A DNA stretch of 64,000 nt, taken from assembly GCA_017452265.1 (NCBI GenBank), contig JAFTMS010000008.1:1-64000 (forward strand), written 5' to 3'. The position numbers were made by a program, and so were the translations under genes. Positions 25,496-35,742 of the stretch are shown one piece after another. Numbering within the stretch: the first letter of the stretch is position 1; each line of letters starts with the position of its first letter. Source of the stretch: Bacteroidales bacterium (lineage in GTDB: Bacteria > Bacteroidota > Bacteroidia > Bacteroidales > UBA932). The notes under the pieces are model-generated. The model was not told the DNA's origin and did not search any database. It worked only from the letters and a program-made list of their open reading frames with translations.

Positions 25496-26767
25496 TCAGT
25501 CCGCCAGTCCTTCAAGATAGCTGCGGAGGACAGGCCAGCTGTAGTATGGGCCTGTGAGGGTCTGGAGGGCAGGAATGACGGTTTCCTGTTCGTTATAGAG
25601 AAGCTTGACCAGGATTTCGCCGGCCTTGTTGCGGTAGAACACCATCTGGAGATTGGAGGCCATCGGTATCATGAACGAAGAATTCCAATGTTCATGGGCC
25701 TCGTAGGCGCTGTATTCCTTGTCCATGCCTTTGATGCCCATAGTGGTGACGAGCGGAAGAAGACCAGTGTCATGACCGAAGCGGAAGTCCGCCACGATGT
25801 CGCTTCCCGGTTCAAGAGCCTCATCCGCCTTTGCAACGATGTCCTCAAGAATCGGCACGGCGATTTCCGCCACCTGCTCCGCCATCTCGGCCGAATTGGC
25901 ATATCCTGCATAGAAATAGTCGTTGCGCATGATCCACTGGCCGAGCTGCTCCTCGAACGGGAAATACTTCATCATGTCAGGACGCACATCCGTATTCGGG
26001 CTGATGGCCGCCAGCATGTAGATGCTGCGGATGAACCTGTGCGGATTGCCGATCATCTTCTCCGCCTGTTCAGGATCCTTGAAGATACGTTCGAACATGA
26101 CATCAGGATTTACATGAACCGCCATCGAATCCTCGACAGCATTGTCGAACTTGTCAGCCGGCACATAGCCGTCGATATGCCGGCAGAGCAGGTCATAATA
26201 CTTTTCACCTGTCACATAAGAAAAATCCATCTTCGGGGCATGTTCAGCGAGTGCCGTATTGAAATACATCATGCTTATCATGCTGCGCTGGACCGTCGTG
26301 GAGGCATTGCGCACCTTCGTCCTGCCGTCCTTTGCGGAAAAGACCTCAGGGAAACGCTCATACAGTCTCGTGCCTATGGCCTCCTGCTCCTGTCCTCCTC
26401 TTGTCGTAAGCATGCCGTACATACCTTCATGCTCAGCATAAACCGCGAGGGCATCCGCATAAAGGGCCTTGCCCATCTCCGAAAGGAGTCCGAGGCTGTC
26501 GCAAAGGGCAAGTTCCGGCATACAGCGTCTGAAGAACCTGTCATTGGTATGGTAGCGTGAGCCGTGGCGGGAATAATGGCTTATATAAAAAGGCCTGAAG
26601 CCTTTCGGAGCCGGTGTCATATCGCTTTCCACAAACTCATAATAATGGTAATTGGAAGCCGCTCTGTCGGGATTCTCCCTGATCTGGTCAGCAAATTTCT
26701 GAAGCTGGGCCGTTGCCGGGCTCATGGCTGCAGCGGCAAGGCAAAGTGTAAGGAAAAACTTTTTCAT
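25496..26767 (-). CDS. Exported histidine-type phosphatase (MINPP/phytase-like)
   Basis: The 423-residue protein has a signal peptide (cleaved near ATAQ) and the histidine acid phosphatase motif YISHYSRHGSRYHTND near residue 65, with the catalytic His and Arg. The proton-donor motif appears as FGHDTGLLPL near 305. Several relatives are gut phytases that degrade inositol hexakisphosphate, so release of phosphate from inositol phosphates is plausible. It follows recQ by 14 bases, and the choloylglycine-hydrolase gene lies 96 bases downstream. Confidence 0.87.
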   Translation of the reverse strand: MKKFFLTLCLAAAAMSPATAQLQKFADQIRENPDRAASNYHYYEFVESDMTPAPKGFRPFYISHYSRHGSRYHTNDRFFRRCMPELALCDSLGLLSEMGKALYADALAVYAEHEGMYGMLTTRGGQEQEAIGTRLYERFPEVFSAKDGRTKVRNASTTVQRSMISMMYFNTALAEHAPKMDFSYVTGEKYYDLLCRHIDGYVPADKFDNAVEDSMAVHVNPDVMFERIFKDPEQAEKMIGNPHRFIRSIYMLAAISPNTDVRPDMMKYFPFEEQLGQWIMRNDYFYAGYANSAEMAEQVAEIAVPILEDIVAKADEALEPGSDIVADFRFGHDTGLLPLVTTMGIKGMDKEYSAYEAHEHWNSSFMIPMASNLQMVFYRNKAGEILVKLLYNEQETVIPALQTLTGPYYSWPVLRSYLEGLAD

Positions 26768-26781
26768 CCTGATATATATGT

Positions 26782-28701
26782 TTAATTATAATCCGATGGC
26801 GGAGGTACGATGCTGCGGTCTACAAGCCGTCGCAGGACTTCGATATAGTCACGCGAGCAGGCCTCTTCAGGGCCTCCGAAGCGTGCCGCAAGATCCGTAA
26901 TGCAGTAACTTCCAGCTTTTTCCACGTTTATGAACTGACGGATTTCCGTTTCAAGGCCTCCGGCCGCTGAGGAATCGGAGCGTCTGGCAGCGGAACGGCA
27001 TATGTCACAGGTTCCGCATGGAGAGCTTTCTGGCTGCCCGAAATACTCCAGCAGATATGAGCTGCGGCATGTGTCGTCTTCATTCACATAATCTATCATC
27101 TTCTGCATACGCTCTGTGTACGAACTCTTCAACAGGTCGTATCGTGCAGGATCGAGATTCACATTCTTCGGCCTCAGACGGTCATGGTGCAGGAAAATCA
27201 CTGTCGCGTGATCGCAAGGTATGTATCTTATCACATGTTCAAGCGAAAGCTTATACAGCAGCTGACGGAAATACGGGACGGTCACTCCAAGCCTTCCGGC
27301 GATGTATTCCTCATCCACCGGCACCGGATACGAGAAAAGTCCGGTATATTTCCTCATGAGCAGTTCCAGAAGTGCACCCATCTGAGGATCAGGCAGTTCA
27401 ATGTCGTAAAGTTCATTCCTGTCCATCCTTATCTGCACCTTCGTCGATATGTCCACGTCCTCGGCCAACGTCCAGTGGCCCGTCCTTTCAATGTATACGA
27501 CGGCATAATACGCAGCCTGCCGCTGAAGCTTGAAATGCGCACAGAATTCCTCAAGATTGAACTTCAGCTGCCGTCCCACGCCCGTATCGTACGGTATCTC
27601 ATAATATATATGTACCTTATGATATATATCCTCTATATATTCGAGAGACGGAAACGAGACGTTCGCAATCTGCTTCAGCCGCCTCACATCCGAACCGTTC
27701 CACAGAAGCACCGCATAGCTCCGTTTCCCGTCGCGCCCTCCCCTGCCGGCCTCCTGAAAGTAGGCCTCCGGACTGTCCGGCACATCGAAATGCACCACAA
27801 AACGAACGTCCGGTTTGTCGATTCCCATTCCGAAAGCATTGGTACACACCATTATGCGTATCTCACCGCTCTTCCACCTCGCCTGCCTGTCCGAACGGGA
27901 ATCCGTTCCGAGCCCTGCATGATAGAACGAAGACGAGATTCCGTTGGCCGCCAGGAAAGCAGACAGTTCCTCCGTCTTCTTCCTGCTGCGCACGTAGACG
28001 ATTCCAGTGCCTGCGACACTGCTGCATATGTTCAGAAGCTGGCCAAGCTTGTCCTCGCACTGACGCACTATATACGAAAGGTTAGGCCTCTCGAATCCGC
28101 TCTTTATCAAGCACTTCTCTTCAAAGCCGAGCCTTTCCATGATGTCATCCGCCACTTGCGGAGTCGCTGTCGCCGTAAGAGCTATCACCGGAGCATTCAC
28201 CAGCTCCCGCAGCTTTCCGATTTCAAGATAGTCCGGTCTGAAGTCATATCCCCATTGCGATATGCAATGTGCCTCATCCACAACGATATAGCTGACGTTC
28301 ATCTCCTGCACCCAGCCCTTGAAGAGCGGTGTCCCGAGACGTTCCGGAGAGACATAAAGAAACTTGAAGTCCCCGTATGCGGCGTTGTTCAGAGCCAGCT
28401 CCACTTCCCTTCTGCCCATTCCTGCATTCACGCACAGGGCCTTGATTCCCCTGTCGTTCAGATTCTGCACCTGATCCTTCATCAGCGCTATCAAAGGAGT
28501 GACAACGAGCGCAACCCCCTCCCTCATCAGCGCAGGCACCTGGAAGCACACAGACTTTCCGCCTCCTGTCGGCAGTATGGCCAGAACGTCGCGGCCATCA
28601 AGAGCCGTGCGCACTATATCCTCCTGCATCGGACGGAAACTGTCGTATCCCCAGTGCTCCCTGAGGACATCCAATGGTGTATTCTGTCGCATTCCGCTCA
28701 T
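26782..28701 (-). CDS. recQ: ATP-dependent DNA helicase RecQ-like
   Basis: From Met 28701 (MSGMRQNTPLDVLREHWGY) the protein is 639 residues. Motif 0 YDSFRPMQ, Walker A LPTGGGKSVCFQ, VVDEAHCISQWG (DEAH) and the RQC zinc-binding segment with CGTCDICRS near the C-terminus define RecQ. An HRDC domain is not evident. It unwinds DNA in recombination and replication restart. The start is chosen for AAGGAG eight bases upstream; a Met at 28749 lacks one. Confidence 0.92.
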   Translation of the reverse strand: MSGMRQNTPLDVLREHWGYDSFRPMQEDIVRTALDGRDVLAILPTGGGKSVCFQVPALMREGVALVVTPLIALMKDQVQNLNDRGIKALCVNAGMGRREVELALNNAAYGDFKFLYVSPERLGTPLFKGWVQEMNVSYIVVDEAHCISQWGYDFRPDYLEIGKLRELVNAPVIALTATATPQVADDIMERLGFEEKCLIKSGFERPNLSYIVRQCEDKLGQLLNICSSVAGTGIVYVRSRKKTEELSAFLAANGISSSFYHAGLGTDSRSDRQARWKSGEIRIMVCTNAFGMGIDKPDVRFVVHFDVPDSPEAYFQEAGRGGRDGKRSYAVLLWNGSDVRRLKQIANVSFPSLEYIEDIYHKVHIYYEIPYDTGVGRQLKFNLEEFCAHFKLQRQAAYYAVVYIERTGHWTLAEDVDISTKVQIRMDRNELYDIELPDPQMGALLELLMRKYTGLFSYPVPVDEEYIAGRLGVTVPYFRQLLYKLSLEHVIRYIPCDHATVIFLHHDRLRPKNVNLDPARYDLLKSSYTERMQKMIDYVNEDDTCRSSYLLEYFGQPESSPCGTCDICRSAARRSDSSAAGGLETEIRQFINVEKAGSYCITDLAARFGGPEEACSRDYIEVLRRLVDRSIVPPPSDYN

Positions 28702-28786
28702 ATTTTCTCCTTTTTTACGCTCATTTTCCGGCAGTTCGGGATATGGCACGTATTATGTCGTCACCGCGCCCCTGTGCATTCCACTA

Positions 28787-28803
28787 CAAAAGTAGCAAAA
28801 ATA
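28787..28803 (-). promoter_or_regulatory. Tandem -7 boxes upstream of recQ
   Basis: Minus-strand TACTTTTG (28787-28794) and TATTTTTG (28796-28803) both match TAnnTTTG, nine bases apart, in the recQ/pckA intergenic region. No TTG is at the usual distance. Confidence 0.45.
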
Positions 28804-28816
28804 TTTGCCCGGACGA

Positions 28817-28846
28817 TTGCCGAATCATAAAAAAATCTTAATTTTG
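28817..28846 (+). promoter_or_regulatory. Promoter of PEP carboxykinase gene
   Basis: TTG (28817-28819), 19 bases, TAATTTTG (28839-28846): full consensus match. The leader to 28919 is about 70 bases and AT-rich. Confidence 0.85.
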
Positions 28847-28918
28847 CACGGATATAAAGGTACGGAATTAAGACGGAATTAAACATAGTTAAACCTTAAA
28901 TATTTTTATTTAAAAATT

Positions 28919-30526
28919 ATGAGCACAATTGATTTGACCAAGTACGGTATTACCGACGTGAAGGAAGTCCTTCACAACCCATCTTACGAGGTTCTCTTCG
29001 AGGAAGAGACTAAGCCAGGCCTCGAGGGATACGAGAAAGGCCAGCTTACAGAGCTTGACACTGTGAACGTGATGACAGGTATCTACACAGGACGCTCTCC
29101 TAAGGACAAGTTCTTCGTGATGAACGAGGCAAGCAAGGACACTGTATGGTGGACTTCAGAGGAATATAAGAACGACAACAAGCCATGCTCTGAGGAAGCT
29201 TGGGCAGACCTCAAGGCAAAGGCTGTGAAGGAGCTCTCAGGAAAGAAGCTTTATGTAATGGATACATTCTGCGGTGCAAACCCTGCAACACGCCTCAAGG
29301 TGCGTTTCATCATGGAGGTTGCATGGCAGGCACACTTCGTGAAGAACATGTTCATCCGTCCGACAGAGGAAGAGCTTGCAGCTTACGGTGAGCCTGACTT
29401 CGTATGCTACAACGCATCAAAGGCAAAGGTGGACAACTACAAGGAGCTCGGACTCAACTCAGAGACTGCAACCGTATTCAACCTCAAGACAAACGAGCAG
29501 GTGATTCTCAACACATGGTACGGCGGTGAGATGAAGAAGGGTATGTTCTCGATTATGAACTACCTGAACCCGCTCAAGGGCATCGCTTCAATGCACTGCT
29601 CTGCAAACACAAACATGGAGGGCACAAGCTCAGCTATCTTCTTCGGCCTTTCAGGTACAGGAAAGACCACCCTTTCAACAGACCCTAAGCGTCTTCTCAT
29701 CGGTGACGACGAGCACGGCTGGGATGACGAAGGCGTATTCAACTACGAGGGCGGCTGCTATGCAAAGGTAATCAACCTCGATCCGGTTTCCGAGCCGGAC
29801 ATCTACAAGGCAATCCGCCGCGACGCTCTCCTCGAGAACGTTACAGTAGACGCAAACGGCAAGATCGACTTCGCAGACAAGAGCGTGACAGAGAACACAC
29901 GTGTATCTTACCCTATCTACCACATCGACAACATCGTAAAGCCGGTTTCAAAGGGTCCTCACGCACAGCAGGTCATCTTCCTTTCAGCTGACGCATTCGG
30001 AGTTCTTCCTCCGGTTTCAATCCTTACTCCTGAGCAGACTCAGTACTACTTCCTCTCAGGCTTCACTGCAAAGCTCGCAGGTACAGAGCGCGGTATCACT
30101 GAGCCGACTCCAACTTTCTCAGCCTGCTTCGGTGCAGCATTCCTTTCACTCCACCCGACAAAGTACGGTGAGGAGCTCGTGAAGAGAATGGAGAAGGTAG
30201 GTGCAAAGGCATACCTCGTGAACACAGGATGGAACGGAACAGGCAAGCGTATCTCTATCAAGGATACAAGAGGAATCATCGACGCAATCCTCGACGGTTC
30301 TATCGACAAGGCTCCTACAAAGCAGATTCCTTACTTCAACTTCACAGTTCCTACAGAGCTCCCTGGTGTTGACCCTGCAATCCTCGACCCACGCGACACT
30401 TACGAGTGCGCATGCCAGTGGGAGGAGAAGGCAAAGGATCTCGCAGCACGCTTCATCAAGAACTTCAACAAGTTCACAGGCAACGACCTCGGCAAGTCTC
30501 TCGTAGCAGCAGGTCCGCAGCTCTAA
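28919..30526 (+). CDS. pckA: Phosphoenolpyruvate carboxykinase (ATP)
   Basis: The 535-residue cytosolic enzyme shows the ATP-type PEPCK signatures: the P-loop [14 protein letters not shown] near residue 240, the metal-binding [18 protein letters not shown] after it, and [10 protein letters not shown] near residue 60. It interconverts oxaloacetate and PEP; in anaerobic Bacteroidales it often runs in the CO2-fixing direction toward succinate. Codon use is strongly biased to AAG, CTC and TTC, consistent with high expression. It is monocistronic with hairpins downstream. Confidence 0.97.
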   Translation: MSTIDLTKYGITDVKEVLHNPSYEVLFEEETKPGLEGYEKGQLTELDTVNVMTGIYTGRSPKDKFFVMNEASKDTVWWTSEEYKNDNKPCSEEAWADLKAKAVKELSGKKLYVMDTFCGANPATRLKVRFIMEVAWQAHFVKNMFIRPTEEELAAYGEPDFVCYNASKAKVDNYKELGLNSETATVFNLKTNEQVILNTWYGGEMKKGMFSIMNYLNPLKGIASMHCSANTNMEGTSSAIFFGLSGTGKTTLSTDPKRLLIGDDEHGWDDEGVFNYEGGCYAKVINLDPVSEPDIYKAIRRDALLENVTVDANGKIDFADKSVTENTRVSYPIYHIDNIVKPVSKGPHAQQVIFLSADAFGVLPPVSILTPEQTQYYFLSGFTAKLAGTERGITEPTPTFSACFGAAFLSLHPTKYGEELVKRMEKVGAKAYLVNTGWNGTGKRISIKDTRGIIDAILDGSIDKAPTKQIPYFNFTVPTELPGVDPAILDPRDTYECACQWEEKAKDLAARFIKNFNKFTGNDLGKSLVAAGPQL

Positions 30527-30541
30527 TCTGAATAATAAGAG

Positions 30542-30570
30542 GCTGACCTCACATGGTCAGCTTCTATTTT
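30542..30570 (+). terminator. Terminator of pckA
   Basis: GCTGACC (30542-30548) and GGTCAGC (30555-30561) form a stem with a 6-base loop, flanked by AAGAG/CTTCT and followed by ATTTT. A second imperfect palindrome (30571-30592) follows. Confidence 0.7.
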
Positions 30571-30650
30571 GCCTGTCAGAATCCTGGCAGGCTTATTTAT
30601 TGCCCAAAACCACATCACGCAACACATTAGCGCTCAGCAGCTTAAGCAGA

Positions 30651-30680
30651 ATCGCCTGCGTCGAATGACGCAGGCGATTT
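30651..30680. terminator. Strong hairpin between pckA and the PUL
   Basis: ATCGCCTGCGTC (30651-30662) and GACGCAGGCGAT (30667-30678) are perfect 12-bp arms around GAAT, with TTT after the plus-strand arm. It lies just beyond the end of the leftward PUL operon and probably terminates transcription from one or both sides. Confidence 0.75.
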
Positions 30681-30718
30681 CGCTTAAAGTGCTATTAATC
30701 AGATAGTTGACGATTCTA

Positions 30719-33607
30719 TTAAAGTGCAGAAACCTTTACGGTCTGCTGAAGTTTTGTGTCTTCTGAGGCGGCTGAGGCAGCGACGCTGATGCGGAATTCG
30801 CCCGGGTTGATGCGCCAGTCGTGGATATCGACATCGTAGAAGGCGAAGGCGGATGACGGGAGATGGATTGTCACCTTCTCGGACTTGCCTTTCTTTACGA
30901 ACACCTTCTCGAAGCCTTTGAGTTCCTTTGCAGGACGCAGGACGCAAGGATTCACTTCACCGACATATACCTGAGCCACTTCCGAAGCGTCGTACTTGCC
31001 GGTATTTGTAAGCGTAAACGTCACGTCAAAGCCGTCGGCAGCAGGGACTACTGCAAGATCCGAATATTCGAAAGAAGAGTATGTGAGGCCGTATCCGAAC
31101 GGATATGCAGGCTGCACACCGTCCTTTTCATAACCGCGATAGCCCATGAAGATGCCTTCCGAATAGGTCACATGCCTGTTTGTATGGCCGCGTTTTGTGA
31201 GCGGCTCGCCGCTGTAGTAGCTGTTCCATGTAGGATTGTCCTCCTGCTTTGCCTCAATCGACATAGGCAGACGGCCTGAAGGAGAGAATTCTCCGGCAAG
31301 CATACGCGCAATCGCCAGTCCGCCTTCCTGTCCCGGATACCAGCCCATCACAATGGCCGACACCTTGTCCTGCCATCTGCTCAGGTCGATTCCGCCGCCG
31401 GAATACACGACGACGATTACATTGTCATTGTGCGCCACAGCATATTCTATCATCTCGTCCTGCCCTTCCGGAAGCGAGAATGTCCTGTCGTGGTTCTCCC
31501 TCTCGGTCTTCTTGTCAAATCCTACAGAAACGACCACGGCAGAAGCGCCTTCAATCACCTTTCTGTTGGCGGCAGAATCATAATCTCCCTTGACAAGAGT
31601 CACCGGGAACTTGGATCCGAGCTGCTGCATGCCCTCATAAAGCGAAATCGAATAGAGGGGATCCACAGCACCGCTTCCGCCTCCGCAAGGGATAACCTCA
31701 GCGCGCGGTCCCATAAGGGCAATGGTGTTCTTCTTTCCAGGCTTGAGAGGAAGTGCCCCGTCGTTCTTGAGAAGGACGACAGATTCGCATGAAAGCCTGT
31801 AGGCAACCTCACGGGAATATGGATTGTCCTCAGGTATCGAGCTGTCCAGCTGAGGACGGTCAAGGAAGCCATAAGCGATCAGGGATGCGAGGATGGTCTC
31901 CACCTTTGCATCGATGTCCTTCTCGCTGATGACACCGCTGTCGAGAAGCGGCTTGAGAAGTTCGTAATTCATGCAGAAAGCCTTAGGCATTTCGATGTCA
32001 AGACCGCTTCTGACGCATCCGAGTGGCGAATATGTCGATGTCCAGTCCGACATCACAAAGCCCTCGAAGCCCCATTCGTCCTTGAGAGTCTCCTTGATGA
32101 GGTACTCGCTTTCCGCAGCATGGACATTGTTCACAAGGTTGTAGCTGGTCATCACCGAAGCCACGCCTGCATCCACCGCATTGCGGAAGGCCGGGAAATA
32201 TATCTCATTCATCGTACGTTCGTCAGCATCCGAGCTCACATGATGGCGGTCCCACTCCTGATTGTTGAGTGCAAAATGCTTGATCGTCGCCATCACACCC
32301 TGAGACTGTACGCCACGGATATACTGCTCCGAGGTCATGGAAGAAAGGAACGGATCCTCACCCATATACTCGAAGTTACGGCCGCACAGAGGGCTTCTGT
32401 AAATGTTCACACCAGGGCCGAGAAGGATGTGCACTCCCCTTGCGCGTGAATCCTGTCCGAGGGCGACACCCATTTCATAGACAGCATCCTTGTTCCATGA
32501 AGCCGCAGCAGCGACACCGCTTGCGAAGAGCGTGCTTCTTGTGTTGTTACGCACACCCTGAGGGCCGTCCGCCATCCTGATGAGAGGAATGCCAAGACGT
32601 TCTACCGGACGGATATAGAAGCCGTCCTCATTGGCCTCCACCTTCTTCGAGAGAGTCTTTCCGTCACTGCCGGCACCACCGATATAGGCAATCTTTTCCT
32701 CAAGAGTCATCCGGCTCACGAGTTCGGCAGCCCTCGCCCTATGCGCCCGTGTAACGTTTGCAAAATCAAGAACAGCACAGATAGGATAGTGGTCAGAAAC
32801 AAATTCCACTCCTTCATAGCTATCCTTTATGGTTTTGAATTCCAGCACCTTGAAGTCCGAGCAGAAGATATGGTCTATCATGAGGTCAGACTTGCCCCAG
32901 CCGTTATAAGTGCCGAGATTGTCGGTCACCGGAGCCACGACGCGTGCATCATCCATGATTTCCTTGATAGGATCGAAAATGGCTTCCGACGTCTCTGAAT
33001 TGAAGTCTGCCGTAAGTATCACCGGATATCCGTTCAGATTCATCTGAGCGATACGGTCACGGATCATGAGAAGCGAATTCTTCCTTGCCTCCTGACCCTT
33101 GTGGTCGAGATGTGTATTGAGATATATGAAATGCTTTCCTGTCGCGTCAACGGTGAACTCGGCCCAGGTCACAATCCTTCTATAAGATGCATCCCAGCCC
33201 TTCGAAGGGGTATCAGGAGTTTCCGAAAGCCAGAAAGTGCCTGACTGTACAGGAGTTACGACACCTTTCTTATAGTATATGTTCATAGCCTCGCCGCCTT
33301 CAGCTCCGTCACGTCCCACGCCGAGCACACCATAACCCGGAAGTGCATCAGAAATATATGAAATCTGATAGTCGAGAGCCTCCTGCACACCCATGACCGT
33401 AGGGTTTTCCGCTTCAAGAAGCGGCCGGATGGCCTTCTTTCTCAAATCCCAGGCATTAGGAGTGTCCTTGTCGGCCTTGCCCACCCTTACGTTGAATGAG
33501 ACGACCTTGATCTTGCCGTCAGCTTCCTCGGCAGGGCCGAAGCCCTTACCGAATCCGCTGAAAGCAAGGAGAGTCGAAACAACACACAAAAATATACGTT
33601 TCTTCAT
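30719..33607 (-). CDS. EEP-domain / GH3 beta-glucosidase fusion enzyme
   Basis: The 962-residue protein joins two enzymes. Residues about 30-285 are an endonuclease/exonuclease/phosphatase (EEP) domain with VQEALDY, LNTHLDHKG, ILTADFNSE and SDHYPI, the metal and catalytic motifs. From about 297 follows a GH3 hydrolase: RNFEYMGEDP-like motif, ATIKHFALNN, the catalytic Asp in GFVMSDWTS, then the beta-sandwich and a C-terminal FnIII-like domain. A signal peptide is present (MKKRIFLCVVSTLLAFSGFG) with no lipobox. The linker reads straight through. It ends the PUL operon and probably acts in the periplasm, cutting a glucoside and perhaps a phosphodiester in the same substrate; the latter is inference. 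Confidence 0.9.
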   Translation of the reverse strand: MKKRIFLCVVSTLLAFSGFGKGFGPAEEADGKIKVVSFNVRVGKADKDTPNAWDLRKKAIRPLLEAENPTVMGVQEALDYQISYISDALPGYGVLGVGRDGAEGGEAMNIYYKKGVVTPVQSGTFWLSETPDTPSKGWDASYRRIVTWAEFTVDATGKHFIYLNTHLDHKGQEARKNSLLMIRDRIAQMNLNGYPVILTADFNSETSEAIFDPIKEIMDDARVVAPVTDNLGTYNGWGKSDLMIDHIFCSDFKVLEFKTIKDSYEGVEFVSDHYPICAVLDFANVTRAHRARAAELVSRMTLEEKIAYIGGAGSDGKTLSKKVEANEDGFYIRPVERLGIPLIRMADGPQGVRNNTRSTLFASGVAAAASWNKDAVYEMGVALGQDSRARGVHILLGPGVNIYRSPLCGRNFEYMGEDPFLSSMTSEQYIRGVQSQGVMATIKHFALNNQEWDRHHVSSDADERTMNEIYFPAFRNAVDAGVASVMTSYNLVNNVHAAESEYLIKETLKDEWGFEGFVMSDWTSTYSPLGCVRSGLDIEMPKAFCMNYELLKPLLDSGVISEKDIDAKVETILASLIAYGFLDRPQLDSSIPEDNPYSREVAYRLSCESVVLLKNDGALPLKPGKKNTIALMGPRAEVIPCGGGSGAVDPLYSISLYEGMQQLGSKFPVTLVKGDYDSAANRKVIEGASAVVVSVGFDKKTERENHDRTFSLPEGQDEMIEYAVAHNDNVIVVVYSGGGIDLSRWQDKVSAIVMGWYPGQEGGLAIARMLAGEFSPSGRLPMSIEAKQEDNPTWNSYYSGEPLTKRGHTNRHVTYSEGIFMGYRGYEKDGVQPAYPFGYGLTYSSFEYSDLAVVPAADGFDVTFTLTNTGKYDASEVAQVYVGEVNPCVLRPAKELKGFEKVFVKKGKSEKVTIHLPSSAFAFYDVDIHDWRINPGEFRISVAASAASEDTKLQQTVKVSAL

Positions 33608-33618
33608 CCTTTTTAATG

Positions 33619-35742
33619 TTATTTGGTTACTGTAATGTCATCGATGAACCAGCGTGAGAACACAGCGTCAGCCGGGCTTGTGAACTCTATGCGGGTATCC
33701 GCTGCAGCTCCCTCGATCGTAAGACTGAAGTCCTTGAATTCCTCATGCGACAGGCCCTCTACGATCACGGAAGTCTGGCCGTTTATGGTTCCGCCGCCGA
33801 TAACATTCACGACACACTTGTCCACGTCAGGATCATTGGCATCAAGAAGAGTGGCACGCGCACCTTCCCTCCATGCAGCGGCAGTGAGGTAGTTCATGGC
33901 ACGGAAACTGAGCTTCAGAGTGCCGGAAGCACCGAGAGCCGGAGTCGTGAGAGAGCCTGGATTGTTCTTGAATCCTGCAATCTTCTGATATGAATTCACC
34001 CAGCCGATCTGAGCGTAGCCGTGGCGTGCCTTCACGTCTGTTGCCGTCATTCCGGCATAATCCGATGGAAGAACATCGCCTGCATAATTGAGCATAGAGC
34101 ATATCCTGTCACCCCAGAGATAGTCCGCGCCTCCGAGAAGGTCGTCGAAAGCCTGATGATACACAGCGTCAGCCGGCTTTGAAGTGCTGTATACAGGAGT
34201 TTCCCAGATTACGACTCCGCCATGGAGCTGTACATCCGAGCCCCAGCCTGTTGTAGTGGCCGAATCCGGACTCTGAGCCTTGCGGTTGCCGGTCGGCACA
34301 AACTTGATGTAAAGGACATGTTCTGCCGAAAGGTCTACGTTCTTAGGCTCAGCCGTCACGGTATAGTGATAGTACTGGGCAGGAGAAAGGACAACTTCTC
34401 CGACAGTCTCCCAGTTCTCGTCATCCGACGAAAGCATCACCTTCCAGTCCGCAATGCCTCCGTTGGTCGTGTAAAGGCCGAATGTGAGGTTGAAAGCTGC
34501 CGGAAGCGAGAAATCGTGAGGAACGGAAAGCTTGTAGAAGCACTCGCCGTAATAGTTCTCTCCAGCAGATTCCTCTGATACAAAGGACTTTGCAGGAATA
34601 TTGTCATTTCCGTCGGCATTAGACCAGAATGCCGTTGCACGTGTGTCACTGCTTGTTCTTCCGCAGAAATGAGCATGAAGCGAAACTCCGTTGTCGGCCA
34701 TTTCATAATAGTAGTTGTCGATGAAATGTGTCGCCTCGTCATATTTTCCCTGAACGGCTGTAAGATATTTGAGCGTATTGCCGGATCCGGCCGTCGCATT
34801 CAGCGAGAATATATACGGCAGTTCATCGATTCCCTTGAACCTCTGCTTCAATGTGCCGAAATCGTGGATAGTGTTGGAAGCAAAGTCATATGAAGACGTC
34901 GATGTAAGCGTACAGTCCTCATCGGCAAGATAAGCAGTCGCCGTGAGTCCTGATGCCACAGTACCAGGGATCATGCATATGCTGTACTCTCCTGCCTCAA
35001 GCGGAGTGAGGCCGACGATAGAGCCGTCTTCACCATACACAGGATCTCCCAATGTAATCTCTGAATATGTCGCAGCGCCTTCGTATGCGGCGGCAACAGG
35101 AGCATCTCCCGAGCAGTCGATGGCGAATTCACCTGCTATTGCCTCGCCGCCGTTTGCCTTGAGGACAATCTTCTGCACCTTTCCGTTGAGCGCAGAAGGC
35201 ACGGTGACCTTCACGACCGAAAAGATGTTTCTGAACACATATTCCGCCGTAAGGTCTGAGCCCTTGGCGACAGCAATCGTATTGGAATGGTCATATCCGC
35301 CCTTCACGGCAGCCTGCATGTTGCTCAGGACAGCCTTCACGGAAGAAGCCGCATAATCACATTCCGAAGCCGCCGAATACGGATGAACCATTATATAGCT
35401 GACAGCCGCTGTGTCTATTCCGGCAGTCTTGAAACGTACCTCAGCGCCCTCACCGTCGGCAATTGCCACATGAGTGCCCTTTCCGTCGAACACGGCGATA
35501 TAGTCACCTGTGCTCCACATCACACCCTCTGAAGTCATCACAGACTTCACCTTGAGGTTCTGGGTGGTCTCCGGCTCAGTTTCCGGAGCACCGACCGGCT
35601 CCCACCGTGCAGAGAAAGTCGTGCTGACGACAAGCGGTTCGCTAACGTCCTCATAGACCTTCTCCACCTGAGGGACTTCCTTTGTACACGACATGACCGC
35701 AACCGCAGCCAGTGCCGTAAAAGCATATAATCTGTTTTTCAT
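33619..35742 (-). CDS. Surface lipoprotein: fimbrillin-like N-terminus plus PUL-specific C-terminal domains
   Basis: The 707-residue protein has a lipobox (VAVMSC). Residues about 30-300 resemble a fimbrillin/Mfa-like domain (GVMWSTGDYIAVFDGKG, then FKTAGIDTAAVSYIMVHPYS). From about residue 306 (ELPYIFSL) to the end it matches the C-terminal half of the lipoprotein encoded at 36680, including AKSFVSEE, YAQIGWV and FTSPADAVFSRWFIDD. The last part looks like a jelly-roll anchor or glycan-binding domain. It likely binds the target polymer at the cell surface. The start overlaps the preceding stop codon (TAATG). Confidence 0.75.
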   Translation of the reverse strand: MKNRLYAFTALAAVAVMSCTKEVPQVEKVYEDVSEPLVVSTTFSARWEPVGAPETEPETTQNLKVKSVMTSEGVMWSTGDYIAVFDGKGTHVAIADGEGAEVRFKTAGIDTAAVSYIMVHPYSAASECDYAASSVKAVLSNMQAAVKGGYDHSNTIAVAKGSDLTAEYVFRNIFSVVKVTVPSALNGKVQKIVLKANGGEAIAGEFAIDCSGDAPVAAAYEGAATYSEITLGDPVYGEDGSIVGLTPLEAGEYSICMIPGTVASGLTATAYLADEDCTLTSTSSYDFASNTIHDFGTLKQRFKGIDELPYIFSLNATAGSGNTLKYLTAVQGKYDEATHFIDNYYYEMADNGVSLHAHFCGRTSSDTRATAFWSNADGNDNIPAKSFVSEESAGENYYGECFYKLSVPHDFSLPAAFNLTFGLYTTNGGIADWKVMLSSDDENWETVGEVVLSPAQYYHYTVTAEPKNVDLSAEHVLYIKFVPTGNRKAQSPDSATTTGWGSDVQLHGGVVIWETPVYSTSKPADAVYHQAFDDLLGGADYLWGDRICSMLNYAGDVLPSDYAGMTATDVKARHGYAQIGWVNSYQKIAGFKNNPGSLTTPALGASGTLKLSFRAMNYLTAAAWREGARATLLDANDPDVDKCVVNVIGGGTINGQTSVIVEGLSHEEFKDFSLTIEGAAADTRIEFTSPADAVFSRWFIDDITVTK

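Noticed and set aside
25457-26560. 367-codon open frame antisense to the histidine phosphatase
   Set aside because: His/Arg-rich mirror of a clearly real enzyme gene, no ribosome binding site and no family.
27184-28830. 548-codon open frame antisense to recQ
   Set aside because: It mirrors recQ exactly, is rich in His/Arg and has no recognisable domain; a shadow of codon bias in recQ.
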